Of a stretch of 64,000 nucleotides of DNA, positions 31,375 to 42,600 are shown in pieces. The number at the start of each line of letters is the position of its first letter. Positions within the stretch are counted from its first letter, which is position 1. The position numbers and the translations under genes were made by a program. The DNA comes from Rhizomys pruinosus (lineage: Eukaryota; Chordata; Mammalia; Rodentia; Spalacidae). The DNA lies in assembly GCA_009823505.1 (NCBI GenBank), contig VZQC01002907.1, positions 982,254 to 1,046,253 on the forward strand. Reading direction: 5' to 3'. The notes under the pieces were generated by a model that was not told where the DNA came from, made no database searches, and was given only the letters and a program-made list of their open reading frames with translations.

Positions 31375-31925
31375 AATATCAAAAAAGACAAAAAGTAAAA
31401 AAAAAAGCACTGTTGTTTTGCCTGTCTTCAATTCTTTTTTATCATTATTATTATTATTTATTATATGTATATTTTTGTACAAGATTATGTTACTAATCAA
31501 ATCTAGACCTGTGTCCCCCACCCTACCCCCCCACCCCACCAGAGCTCATGCATTCTGCCAAACATGCTTTTCATTTCTTTCTCAGTCTTTCTCAAAATTC
31601 TCCATGTGGAAGTTGACTGTTTTGAGCAGAAGTTCACTGTTTCAGTCAGTTCTTTGATGCAGTCCTTTCTGTGGTTGTTGTTGTTGCTGTGGTTGTTGTT
31701 TCCAATGTGCATCACTCCCAACTACTTGGACAAAAGCTCAGGGGGCCATGCATAAGAAATACAACTAGGTAATTGGGACTAGCATCCACAGATGAGGGAT
31801 ACCGTTTGTCTTTTGTTTTTCTGGGACTCTGTTACTTCACTCAGCATGATATCTTCTACCTCCAGCCATTTACCTGCAAAGCTCATGATGTCATCTTTCT
31901 TTACCACTGCATAGAACTTCACTCA
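31375..31925 (-). mobile_element. L1 3' end, antisense, cut by the N at 31926
   Basis: 31375-31430 resembles a sense piece of the L1 3' UTR (AGCACTGTTGTTTTGCCTGT). From about 31435 the sequence is antisense L1: 3' UTR (CCCACCCCACCAGAGCTCAT) and then the end of ORF2 (CATTTACCTGCAAAGCTCAT). The two orientations meet at a T-rich junction, as seen after L1 inversion events. Confidence 0.8.
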
Positions 31926-31926
31926 N

Positions 31927-32470
31927 CAGTGGAGAGCTCTTGCCCAGCATGTGGATGGTGTGACTCAGTGGAGAGCTCTTGCCCAGCATGTGGATGGTGT
32001 GACTCAGTGGATAGCTCTTGCCTAGCATGTGGATGGTGTGACCAGTGGACAGCTTATGCCCAGCGTGTGGATAGTGTGACTCAGTAGATAGCTCTTGCCT
32101 AGCATGTAGATGGTGTGACCAGTGGAGAGCTTATGCCCAGCGTGTGGATGGTGTGATTCAGTGGAGAGCTCTTGCCTAGAGTGTGGATAATGTGACTCAG
32201 TGGAGAGCTCTCGCCCAGCATGTGGATGGTATGACTAAGAGGAGAGCTCTTGCCCAGTATGTGGATGGTGTGACTCAGTGGAGAGCTCTTGCCCAGCATG
32301 TGGATGGTGTGACTCAGTGGATAGCTCTTGCCTAGCATGTGGATGGTGTGACCAGTGAAGAGCTCTTGCCTAGAGTGTGGATGGTATGACTCAGTGGAGA
32401 GCTCTCGCTAGAGTGTGGATGGTGTGACTCAGTGGAGAGCTCTTGCCTAGCATATGGATAGCCTTCTATT
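31927..32470 (+). repeat. ID-SINE-derived 39-bp minisatellite, right part and SINE tail
   Basis: Fourteen units of 38-39 bp, more varied than the left part. Two types alternate: GTGACTCAGTGG and GTGACCAGTGG, with CTCTTGCC or CTTATGCC. The last unit passes into ATAGCCTTCTATTCAGTCCT and CAGCACCATAAAAATAAAAT, which is the B-box region and A-rich tail of an ID SINE. The array therefore sits inside one ID element, between its A box and B box. Confidence 0.95.
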
Positions 32471-32516
32471 CAGTCCTCAGCACCATAAAAATAAAATACT
32501 TTTTTTGAAAAAAAAA

Positions 32517-34105
32517 GTAATTCAAAGAACAGAGGAAAGGAGCAACTATCCTTAAGCAACCCAAGAAAGAAATTACCAAAAGCATAACAGAGTAAATAAA
32601 TACCTAGACCAAAAATGCAAACTAAAGATAATTTGAAAGAAAACAACACACATCTCTCAATAATAACCTTAAATATTAATGGTCTAAACTCCCTAATCAA
32701 AAGACATAGACTGGGAGAATGGATTAGGAAACAGAATCCATCTATATGCTGTCTCCAAGAAGCCCATCTTACCCTCAAGGACAGAAGCACCTTAGAGTGA
32801 AAGAATGGAAAAAAATATTCCAAGCAAATGGTACCAAAAAACAAGCAGGAGTGGCTATTCTAATATCAGACAAAAGAGATCTCAGAGTAAAATTAATCAG
32901 AAAAGACAAAGAGGGCCATTATATCCTTATCGATGGAACAATTAACCAAGAAGATCTCACAATCTTAAATATTTATGCACCAAACTCTGGTGCACCAAAC
33001 TTTATAAACACAATCCTTCAGGACCTCAAGACACAGATTAGTCCCAGTACGCTAATAGTGGGGGACTTTAATACCCCACTGAGCCACCTGGGTAGGTCTA
33101 CTGGACAAAAAATAAACAGACATCAGAACTGAACAACATAATAAACCAAATGGACCTCCCAGATATCTACAGAATATTCCATCCAAACACCAGAGAATGT
33201 ACTTTCTACTTAGCGCCCCATGGAACATTCTCCAAAATTGACCACATATTGGGACACAAAAGAAACCTCAACAAATACAAAAGGATTGAAATTATTCCAT
33301 GCATTCTATCAGACCACAGTGCAATAAAGCTCAATATTAACACCAGAGCAAGCCTGACTAGCTACAAGAACACATGGAGAATAAACAACACAATACTGAA
33401 CAGTGAGTGGGTCAGAGAAGAAATAAAGAATGAAATAAAAGCATTCCTGGAACTAAACAATAATGACAATGCAACACAACAAAACCTGTGGGATACATTA
33501 AAGTCAGTCCTAAGAGGGAAAGTTATAGCACTAAGTGCCCACATCAAAAAAATAGAAAGAGAACAAGTAAATGATCTAACACAACAGCTAAAAACACTTG
33601 AAAGACAACAACAAATGAACCCTAAACCCAACAGACAGGAAGAAATAACAAAAATCAGAGCAGAAATCAATTAAAATGAAACAAAGGAATAACAAATACT
33701 AAAAAAAATATGATCCAAAAGCTGTGGTTCTTTGAAAGAATAAACAAAGATAGCACAGACCTCTAGCCAGTTAACAAAAAGACGAGAGACAACTCCAAAT
33801 CAATAGCATTGGATGTGTGATGAAGGGAAAATCAACAGATAAATGACACAAGAATCCAAGACAAATCATATGAAGAATATTCAGAACCCTAAACTCTAGC
33901 TAAAGTTGAAACCTAAGAGAGATAGGGATGAATATCTTGAAATTCTGGAGTTCCAAAGCTTAACTAAGAAAGAGATTGACAGCTTTTAAACAGATCCATA
34001 ATACTTGAGAGAAATTGAAGATGATAAAAAAACTTCAATAAAAAAAAAAAAAAAAATCCCTAGGCCCAGATGGTTTCACAGAGAATTCTTATAAACATTT
34101 AAAGA
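32517..34105 (+). mobile_element. L1 fragment: end of ORF1 and endonuclease/RT part of ORF2
   Basis: Starts AATTCAAAGAACAGAGGAAA in the last part of ORF1. ORF2 is readable from about 32615 with frameshifts: ITLNINGLNSLIKRHRL, then SICCLQEAHLTLKD, ILNIYAPNSGAPNF, STLIVGDFNTPLS and [16 protein letters not shown]. These are the APE-like endonuclease motifs, with the Asn, Glu (QEAH), Tyr (IYAP), Asp-Asn (GDFNT) and Ser-Asp-His (LSDHSA) active-site positions. It ends at CCCTAGGCCCAGATGGTTTC, where an ERV-L LTR begins. Stops and frameshifts make it non-functional. Confidence 0.93.
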
Positions 34106-34109
34106 GGTC

Positions 34110-36160
34110 TGTGATGGCTAATGCTGGGTTGGTCAACTTGCCTTGGACTAAGGAACAAATAATAGAAAAAGGATCTTTGGATCCTTTTTCTCTTTTTTGG
34201 ACCGCCTCAACCCGGATGTTCCACCCAAAATGTGGGTGTTACTTTCTGCCAGCAGGCAGTATAAAAGGGCCACAGTGCAGAAGGAGCCGGTCCCTTTTTT
34301 TTCTGCGGCTTGGCCTCTCTCTCACTGGTGAGTTTGTCTGCTGCTGTGATCAACCTGTCAGATCCCAGCATGTAACTGAGACCAGGCAGATCTCCTGGAA
34401 TCAACCGGGCCTTAGCACCAGATTGGGACTACTTGAGACATCCAGCCTTGTGGACTGAACAGTTCCCTGGATTCTCAGCCTCTCCAGTTTGTCACAGCTA
34501 CTGTTGAACTACTTGAACTCTGTCACGTGAGCAATCAATAAATTGTATATAAATTGTATATAGCTATATTTATATTTGTCCTGTTGCTTCCTGTTTCTTT
34601 TAAAAAACCCTGAGCTAATACAGATTTTGGTACTGAGAGTGGTTCTAGAGAAACAGATTGAAAGATGAATTTCTTTTATTTTTTTTTGTTTTTGTGTTTG
34701 TTTGCTTTTTTAATTTTTTATTTATTTATTTTATTTTATTTTTATTGTGTATGAAATGTACTGTCCGCTGCAGTGCGAGGTCTGCGCACCGCGTGTGCGT
34801 GGCGATGTCCGCGGAGGTCAGAAGAGGGTCTTGGGATTCCCCTGGATACTGGAGTTCTCCTGGAGTACTGGAGGTCACAGACGGTTCTTCAGCTCCTGTG
34901 AGGTGCTGGGGATCGAAACCCGGGTCCTCTGCCAAGAGCAGTCAGGTGCTCTTAACCGCTAGGCCATCCCTCCAGCCCGAAAGAATGAATTTCTTTAGTG
35001 GGCTTGGTAGTGTCTGGAGCCAGCTCTCCAATCCATGAAGCCTAGAGTTAGTGAAGGCTCTCCTGGTTGCATGAAGAGGAATGATAACACTTGGTGCAGA
35101 CTATTTGAAACAATTATTAAGATAGATCCATTTGACTCAACTAACTCGCCTCTTGTAAGGAGCAAGGAATTATTAGCGACTCTCTATATAAAATGTTTTA
35201 GAAATTGGGAAAAAATAAGGAAATGAATGAGGTTGCCTGGTTGCTCCTAGAATCTCTGGATAAAGTGATAGAGGGAAATAACTCACTTCAACAGCCAAAG
35301 AAGTGGACAGTGGGCCCATGGTCATGGTATCGACTGGTCTTACCATGTTCCCCACCATCCAGAAGCAGTTGGCTTGATAGAATGATGGAAAGGCCTCTTG
35401 AAGACACAGTTAAAATGCCAGTTAGGTAGCAATACCCTTGAGGGCTGGGCAAGGATCTCCAGGAGGTAGTATATGCTTTGAATCAGTCCCTATTATATGG
35501 TACTGTTTCTCCTTATAGCCAGAATTCATGGGGTCCAGGAACCAAGGGGTGGATGTGGGAGCTGATTCCATCACTATCACCCCTAGTGACCCCAGTAGGA
35601 AAATTTTTGCTTCCTGTACCAACGAACTTGCGTTTCTGCTGGTCTAGGTGTTTTGGCTCCAAAGTGGGGAATGCTTTTGCCAGGAAATACAGCAAACGTT
35701 CCTTTGAACTGGAAGATAAGACTTGTCCCTGGCCACTTTGGGCTTCAACTGCCCTTAAGCCAAAACAGGCTAAGGAAGGAATAACAGTAGTAGGAGGAGT
35801 GATTGATGCAGACTACCAGGAGGAAAATGGACTTTTTCTCCACAACAATGGGGGCAAGGAATATTATGTTTGGAAGGCAGGAGATGTTGTAGGGTGGCCT
35901 TCTGGTGCTACCATGTCCTAGATTAAGGTCAATGGGAAACTCAAACAACCCAAACCAGACAGGACAACAAATGGCCAGACCCTTCAGGGATGAAGGTATA
36001 GGGTCACTCCTCCAGGGATAAGAAGCCAAGACCTGCAAAGGTGCTTTGCTGATGGTGGAGGAAATACTGAATGGGTAGTAGAAGAAGGAGTCATAAATAT
36101 CAGCTGAGGCCACGGGAACAGTTGCAGAAATGTGGATTATAATAGATATTAACTTTTATC
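34110..36160 (+). mobile_element. ERV-L-type endogenous retrovirus remnant
   Basis: A 513-bp 5' LTR runs TGTGATGGCT...CTAATACA (34110-34622), with a TATA box (TATAAAAG, 34260) and AATAAA (34537). Five bases later TGGTACTGAGAGTGG (34628) fits a tRNA-Leu-type primer-binding site, as used by ERV-L and MaLR. Internal sequence from about 35000 is heavily deleted: no gag or reverse transcriptase is recognised. A piece at 35478-35921 ends in a dUTPase-like domain, with motif 3 GVIDADYQ at 35796-35819. A dUTPase placed late in pol, without env, is typical of ERV-L. No 3' LTR is seen before an AT tract and the N at 36249. The copy is defective. Confidence 0.8.
34677..34978 (-). mobile_element. B2 SINE with many indels, inside the ERV-L
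   Basis: The target-site duplication GAAAGATGAATTTCTTT (34660-34676) / GAAAGAATGAATTTCTTT (34979-34996) is clear. The body has an unusual density of one-base insertions and the odd phrase GCGTGTGCGTGGCGATG where other B2s read CCCGTGTCGTGCAATG. The B2 at 38400-38620 has the same phrase. Confidence 0.9.
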
Positions 36161-36189
36161 CTATTTTGTTAAGAATGTGCTTGTAATTA

Positions 36190-36245
36190 TAATATATGTA
36201 TATATATATATCATATATATGTATATATATATGAGCATATAAAAT
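36190..36245. repeat. (TA)n tract before the N at 36249
   Basis: ATATATGTATATATATATAT and its continuation. A low-complexity end that could have stopped an assembler. Confidence 0.9.
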
Positions 36246-36249
36246 ACAN

Positions 36250-38356
36250 CCAGTGTGTCAAGTTGATAACTAATGCTATCTAGCACAGTGCTTGTTGGGT
36301 TCTTTCTGCATGGTAGCTAAATGGAAGGATCCTCAGCTGTTCAGAGCCAGAAGACTATCAGCCTGGGGCAGGTGGAGCAAGGCCAAACTATCAAATGTAA
36401 CTAGTTTGCCATTTTATTCCCTCTTAAACTTTTTGTTCATTTTAACTGTTTTCACTTTCAGAACTGTATGGATATTTTATACCTTTGAAAGCATGTTTCA
36501 TAATTTCAGTATCAGCCATCTATTGTTTCTTAAATTCCTTTTATTTTGTATATATTTTACAAATTAATTTTTTTTCCAATGAATACATGTCCACAGTCAA
36601 AAATGTCAAAGAAAATTGATGACATGATGACAAAGAGCTGTCACAGTAGTAACTCTTCCCCGATTCCCTAGTGATATCTTAATTTGTTCTAAGATTGTAT
36701 AATTGTTCATCTATTATTTTATTAGGGAATAGCTATTAGGGGGTGGATCCATAATTATAAAATAATGTACTTACATATTGAGAAAACAAAAGCTTTGGTT
36801 AATCTGGGCTACTTGTATGGCTTTAAAATCAAAAGGAAATATAACCAGAAATAAAATTAGTAAGGCTGAGAAACTGTACTTCAGGTTAAAACTTGAGATC
36901 TAGTAAAAAGACAGAAAAGTACAAGAAAACAGAATTAAGAGCAAATGCTAATTCCATCCCAAGAGACATGATTTGAACAGGAAAAGTTCTCTGTGGAGAG
37001 TATCGTTCTTTGGGGATAAGAACTGGAAAGGTGTGGTTTAATAGTGATGTGTTTTGTGTGCAGTTGACCAATAGGTCAATTTTGCGTGCTTTAGTGTCAA
37101 CTTGACAAACCGGGGTTGAGGGAGCCTCAAATAAGGAATTTCCTCCATCAGAAAGGCCTGTGGGCTTGTTTGTGATGCATTTTCTTAACTGCTAATTTAT
37201 GTAGGAGGGCCCAGCCCACAATGAGGAGTGCCACCCTGGGCAGGTGGTTGTGTTCAGTATAAGAAGGAAGGCTGGTCCAAAAGGCTTTTGGATTTTCTTC
37301 ACTTTAGAAGGCAGTGTGATGAGAAGGAATGAAACAGACGAATGGCATGGCCTAGAGTCTACACTTACACTGTGACTTAGGAGAAGTGACATCAACTCTG
37401 AACCAGTTTCTTCATCTAACACATGAGTTTAATACCTGCATGTTAATGTATATAAAATGCCACCAGCAGAGTCTTATGTGTCTGTATTTTGTGCATGCCA
37501 TTGCTGTTTGGTTACAGTTGTCATCATTAATTTAGATCTCACTCCAACAATAGTACATTTACAGTAAATGTTATTATAGGAATATCAAAAAAAAAAAAAA
37601 AAAAAAAGAAGAAGCAGGCTGGCACGAGGCCAGGGGAGCAAAGCCAGTGAAACAGCATTCCTCCAGGCCTGTGCTTCGGCTACCTTGCCTCCAAGTTCCT
37701 GCCCCTGAGTTCTGCCTTGGGCTCCCTGAGTGATGAAACTGTGACCCAGGAGTGTAAGCTGGAATAAACCCTTTTCCTCCCCAAGTTGGTGTCGGCAGAG
37801 TGTTTTGTCACAGCAATGGAAGACAAAACTAGAACAGAAACTTTGGAAAGTCACAGTAGGAGGCTGTTAGCAGTGTTGTCTTGTCAGCATCCTCTGTTAT
37901 TTGAGTTTTTGAAAGTTTTGAGGGGAGAGACCCATGGAACCTAATGTAAAGTATTTAGTAGGTAAACTGGTATTTTATAAACAAATATCATTTGAGTAAT
38001 AAATGTCATTAACCTGCTGTCTTAAGAAGTTCGTACACAAATATGAAGAGTAATTCTACAATATAAAATATGTATTTTAATACTGAGATTCTCAAGTGAT
38101 AAAACAGTGTTAAAAGACTTGGGAAGGTGGAAGGTTTTTTTGTTTTTGCTCTTGTAATTAAAACTATTGTCATGTGCTTTACGTCTCTGAATGGGATTGT
38201 AACAGCACTGTGTCAGTATTGGTCTGTGTATCTCTGTCCATAGACGAGTAGATAGATATGGTGATGCTATTTTGTTTACTAATAAGCTCAGGGAATATTT
38301 AGCGGCATTTTCACTTGCACGAGAGCCTTTTGGTATATTACTCGAATTTTAAACTT

Positions 38357-38391
<35 letters not shown>

Positions 38392-39609
38392 TTTTATAGT
38401 TTGTTGGTATGAAATGTACTGTCCTGCATGTCAGGTCTGGGCACCTGCGTGTGCGTGGCGATGCCCGGAGGTCAGAAGAGGGCTTGAGATTCCTCCTGGA
38501 ACTGGAGTTCTTGGAGATGGAGGTCATCAGACGGTTCTCACCTTGGGTGCTGGGGATCGAAACCGGGTCCTCTGCAAGAGCATTGTCGCTCTTAACGCTA
38601 GGCCATCCTCCAGCCCCAATCAATTTAAATTTTTAAACCAAAAATTTTACGGTTCAGTATCTGGCAAAAAGACGCTAAGGGGAATGTAACATAGAATTAA
38701 TACATGGTTATATATCAAAAGACACGAATCACCATGCTGCCTTGAAACAGCACAGCGAAGTGTATCAGTGGTTCTGTGGTTTCTCGAAAGGTTCAAGTCA
38801 TGTTGGTTCTGTGTGCAGGTCTTCTGGGGCCTGACACAGCACAGTTGTCCTCAAATTGAGCACCAATGCAGACCAAGATGCCAGGGCTGCAGCATTTTAC
38901 CCAACTGTGAGTGTGTTTTACAACTGTGTTATTTCACAAAACTTTCCTACCTCCACAAGGTACCTGGACTATAAATTTCTATACAGACAAGTACTTTTAC
39001 TGTTTCTTTTCACTACTTATCTTGTTTATTAAAAGGTAAAAAGAAAAAGTAAACTAATTTTAATGATCACAAAAAGACAACGAAGTAAAAAAAAAAAAGC
39101 ACTGTTTTTTGCCTGTCTTCAATTATTTTTTTCATGTTTATTACTTATTTATTATATGTATATTTTGTACAGGATATGTTACTAATCAAATCTAGGACCT
39201 GTGTTCCCCACCTACCCCCCACCCCAACCAGAGCTCATGCATTCTGCCAACATGCCTTTTCATTTTTCTTTCTCAGTCTTTCTCAAATTCTCCATGTGAA
39301 GTTGACTGTTTGAGCAGAAGTTCACGTTTCAGTCAATTCTTTGAACAAGTCCTTCTGTGGTTGTTGTGTTCTGTGGTTGTTGTTTCCAATGTGCATCACT
39401 CCCAAACTTGGACAAAAGCTCAGGGGGGCCATGCAAGAAATACAACTAGGTAATGGGCACTAGCCATCCCAGCAGATGAGGGATACCGTTTGTCTTTTGT
39501 TTTTCTGGGACTCTGTTACTTCACTCAGCAGATATCTTCTTACTCCAGCCATTTACCTGCAAAGCTCATGCTGTCAACTTTCTTTACCACTGCGTAGAAA
39601 CTTCACGCA
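36250..39609. repeat. Second, noisier copy of the 28594-31925 block
   Basis: It contains the same features in the same order: L1 3' UTR piece, MaLR LTR with retrocopy and A-run, unassigned DNA, B2 with (TTTA)n, antisense L1 3' end. Unlike the first copy it continues without a break into the rest of the antisense L1 at 39610 onward, so this is the better-anchored copy. From about 37680 it differs from the first copy mainly by single-base indels. Confidence 0.9.
38340..38620 (-). mobile_element. B2 SINE, indel-rich copy of the one at 30690
   Basis: (TTTA)n tail at 38358-38396. The body is shifted by many small indels relative to 30690-30947 although the flanks match closely. Confidence 0.88.
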
Positions 39610-42600
39610 TCAGTTGAGGGGCATCTGAGTTTGGTTCACCAGCTCCTTGCTATTGTGAAGAGAGACTGCAATAAACATGGCTGACAATGTACCTCTGCAG
39701 TAGGATGAGTCTTGAAGGGTACATGCCCAGGAGTGTATGGCTGGGTGGGTGGCAAGTTTCATTCCAAGTCTTCCAAGGTTCTTCCACACTGCTTTCCATA
39801 AGTGCTGTACAAGTTTGTATTTCCACCAGCAGGGCATTGAGGGTTCTCCTTTCCCCATAACCTCTCAGCACTTGGTATTTGTTTTCTGATCTTAGCCAGG
39901 TCTTATGGAGTAAGATGATATCTTAGAGGTTTCGAGTTGCATTTCCTTAATGAATTAATGATGTTGAACACTTCTTAAGATGTTTTCTCAAGCCATCTCT
40001 AATTTCCTCACTGTGAAGTTTCATTCAGGCTCTTTGGCTCCATCTACTGGAGTGGGTCATTGGTTTTCTTATTCTTTGTTTTTTGGTAGTTTATATATCT
40101 GGAAACCAGCTTGTGCGATGTTTCTGCAGTGAAGGCTTCCTCCCACTCTGTGGGATATCTCTTCACTTCCTTCATTGATTCTTTTGATGTACAGGTAAAA
40201 GCTTTTGAGTTTTATGAGGTTCCCATTTGTCAATTTCACATAATTTCGTTGTACAATCTGCTATCTGATGTAGGAAGTCTTTTCCTAACCTATATCTTGT
40301 AGTCTGCCTGCCAACTTCTATGCCTTCAGAGTTTGGGTTCACCTTGAGGTCTTTAATCCAATCTGGAGTTGACTTTTGTACAGGATGAGAGGGTAGGGGT
40401 TTAATTTCATGCTGCTACAAGTGGTGATCCAGTTTTGCCATTTGGTCAACAGGTCTGTTTTTGCTGCAGTACCAAGCTGTTTTTACTACTATAGGCCCTG
40501 TGTTTAGTTTGAAAGCCTGGTATAGGAGATCCCCCCCGTGTATGCTCTTTTCACTCCAGGGTTGTTTGGCTATTCGGGTCTTTTATTTTTCCAAACTAAT
40601 TTAAGGACTTTTTTGCCAAGCTTTGTGAAGAAACTCTTGGGACTTTAATTGGGATTCTGTTAACTAATACAAGATTAGGTAGAATGGACATTTTTACTAT
40701 GTTAATTTCCCAATCCAGAGCATGGAGGTTTTTCCATCTGTTTCCATTGTCCTCTTCTTCAATTTCTTTCTTTAAGGGATTAAATTTTTTGTTGTAGAGA
40801 TCTTTGGTGTCTTTGCTTAGGTTTGTCCTTAGTTATTGTATTGTTTTTAAGGCTGTTGTGAGTGGGAAGGTCTCCTTGAATTCTTTCCTCAGCTGCTTGC
40901 TGTTGGTGTAAAGAAAGACCACTGATTTTTTTAGGTTAATTTTGTGTTCTGCCCCTTTGCTGAAGTTATTAATCATTTCTGGGAGTTTTCTGGTGGAGTT
41001 TATAGCATCCCTTAAGTAAACAATCATATCATCAGCAAATAGGGATAGGTTGATTTCCTCTTTTCCAATTAGTACTCTTTTAATTTCCTTTTCTTGCCTT
41101 GTTACCCTGGCAAGTGTTTCAAGCACTATATTAAAGAGGATTGGTGACAGGGGGCAGCCTTGTCCAGTTCCTACCTTTAAATGGAATGTTTCTACTGTTT
41201 CCCCATTTAGGATGATATTGGCTGTGAGTTTCCTGTATATGGCTTTGATTACATTGAGGAATGATCCCCCGAATCCAATTCCCTCTAGGACTTTAAGCAT
41301 GAAGGGATGCTGGATTTTGTCAAAGGCTTTTTCAGCATCAATTGAGATGTTGGTGTGGTTTTTGTTTTCCGTCCATTTATATGCTTGATATTTATTGATT
41401 TTCATATATTGAACCATCCCTGCATCTCTGGTATGAATCCAACTTGGTCATGATGGATGATCTTCTTGATGTGGGTTTGTATGTGATTTGCCAGTATCCT
41501 GTTTAGAATTTTGGCATCTGTGTTCATTAGGAAGATGGGTCTATAGCTCTCCTTTTTAGTTGTATCTTTGCCTGGTTTGGGTAATAGAGTGATGCTAGCT
41601 TCATAGAAGGAATTTGGGAGAATTCCCTCTGTATCCTTCTAAACAATTTCAGTAATAACGGTTGTAAGTCTTTTTGAAATGTTTTATAGAATTCTCCTGT
41701 GAAACCATCTGGGCCTAGGCTTTTTTTAGTTGGGAGTCTTCTTATTACATCTTCAATTTCTTCATATATTATGGGTCTGTTTAAGCTGTCGATCTCTTCT
41801 TGGTTGAGCTTTGGTGATTCCCAGGATTTCAGATATTCTTCCATTTCTTCTAGGTTTTGAAACTTGGTAGAGTATAGGTTTCTGAATTATTCCTGTATGA
41901 TTTTCTGGATCTTTTCATTGTCTGCTGTGATATTTCCCTTTTTATCACTAATTGTATTGATTTGGAGTTGTTCCTTCTTTCTTTTGGTTAACTGGGCTAG
42001 AGGTCTGTCTATCTTGTTTATTCTCTCAAAGAACCAAATTTTGGATTCATTGATTTTTTTTGAATTGTTTTCTTTGTTTCTATTTCATTGATTTCTGCTC
42101 TGATTTTTGTTATTTCTTCCTGTATGTTGCATTTAGGGTTCATCTGTTGTTGCCTCTCAAGTGCTTTTAGCTGCAGTGTTAGATCATTCCCTCGTGCTCT
42201 TTCTGTTTTTCTAATGTAGGCACCTAGGGCTAAAACTTCCCTCTTAGGACTGCTTTTAAGGTATCCCATAGGTTTTGTTGTGTTGTATTATCATTGTCAT
42301 TCGGTTCCAGGAATGCTTTTATTTCTTTCTTTATCTCTTCCTTGACCCATTCATTATTCAAGAGTGTGTTGTTTAATCTCCATATGTTCTTGTAGATAGT
42401 AGGGCTTATCCTGGTGTTGATACTGAGCTTCATTACACTGTGGTCTGATAGAATGCATGAAATTATTTCAATCTTTTTGTATTTGTGGAGGCTTCTTCTG
42501 TGTCCCAGTATGTGGTCAATTTTGGAGAATGTTCCATGGCATGCTGAGTAGAAAGTGTATTCTCTGGTATTAGGGTGGAAAATTCAGTAGATGTCTGTGA

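Larger units (their letters stand above)
28594..31925. repeat. 3.33-kb block duplicated at 36250-39609; probably an assembly artefact
   Basis: The block lies between single Ns. It starts CCAGTGTGTCAAGTTGATAA exactly as the block after the N at 36249 does, and it ends in L1 sequence (AACTTCACTCA). The first ~1.4 kb is virtually identical in both copies. Later the 36-39 kb copy accumulates many one-base indels. In the other copy the L1 continues normally past this point, whereas here it stops at the N and the minisatellite resumes. Confidence 0.9.

Noticed and set aside
32615..33674. Endonuclease-like and reverse-transcriptase-like frames as host genes
   Set aside because: They are parts of L1 ORF2, broken by frameshifts and repeated elsewhere in the window.
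35478..35921. Host gene of 147 codons
   Set aside because: It lies inside the ERV-L remnant and ends in a dUTPase-like late-pol segment, so it is retroviral in origin.
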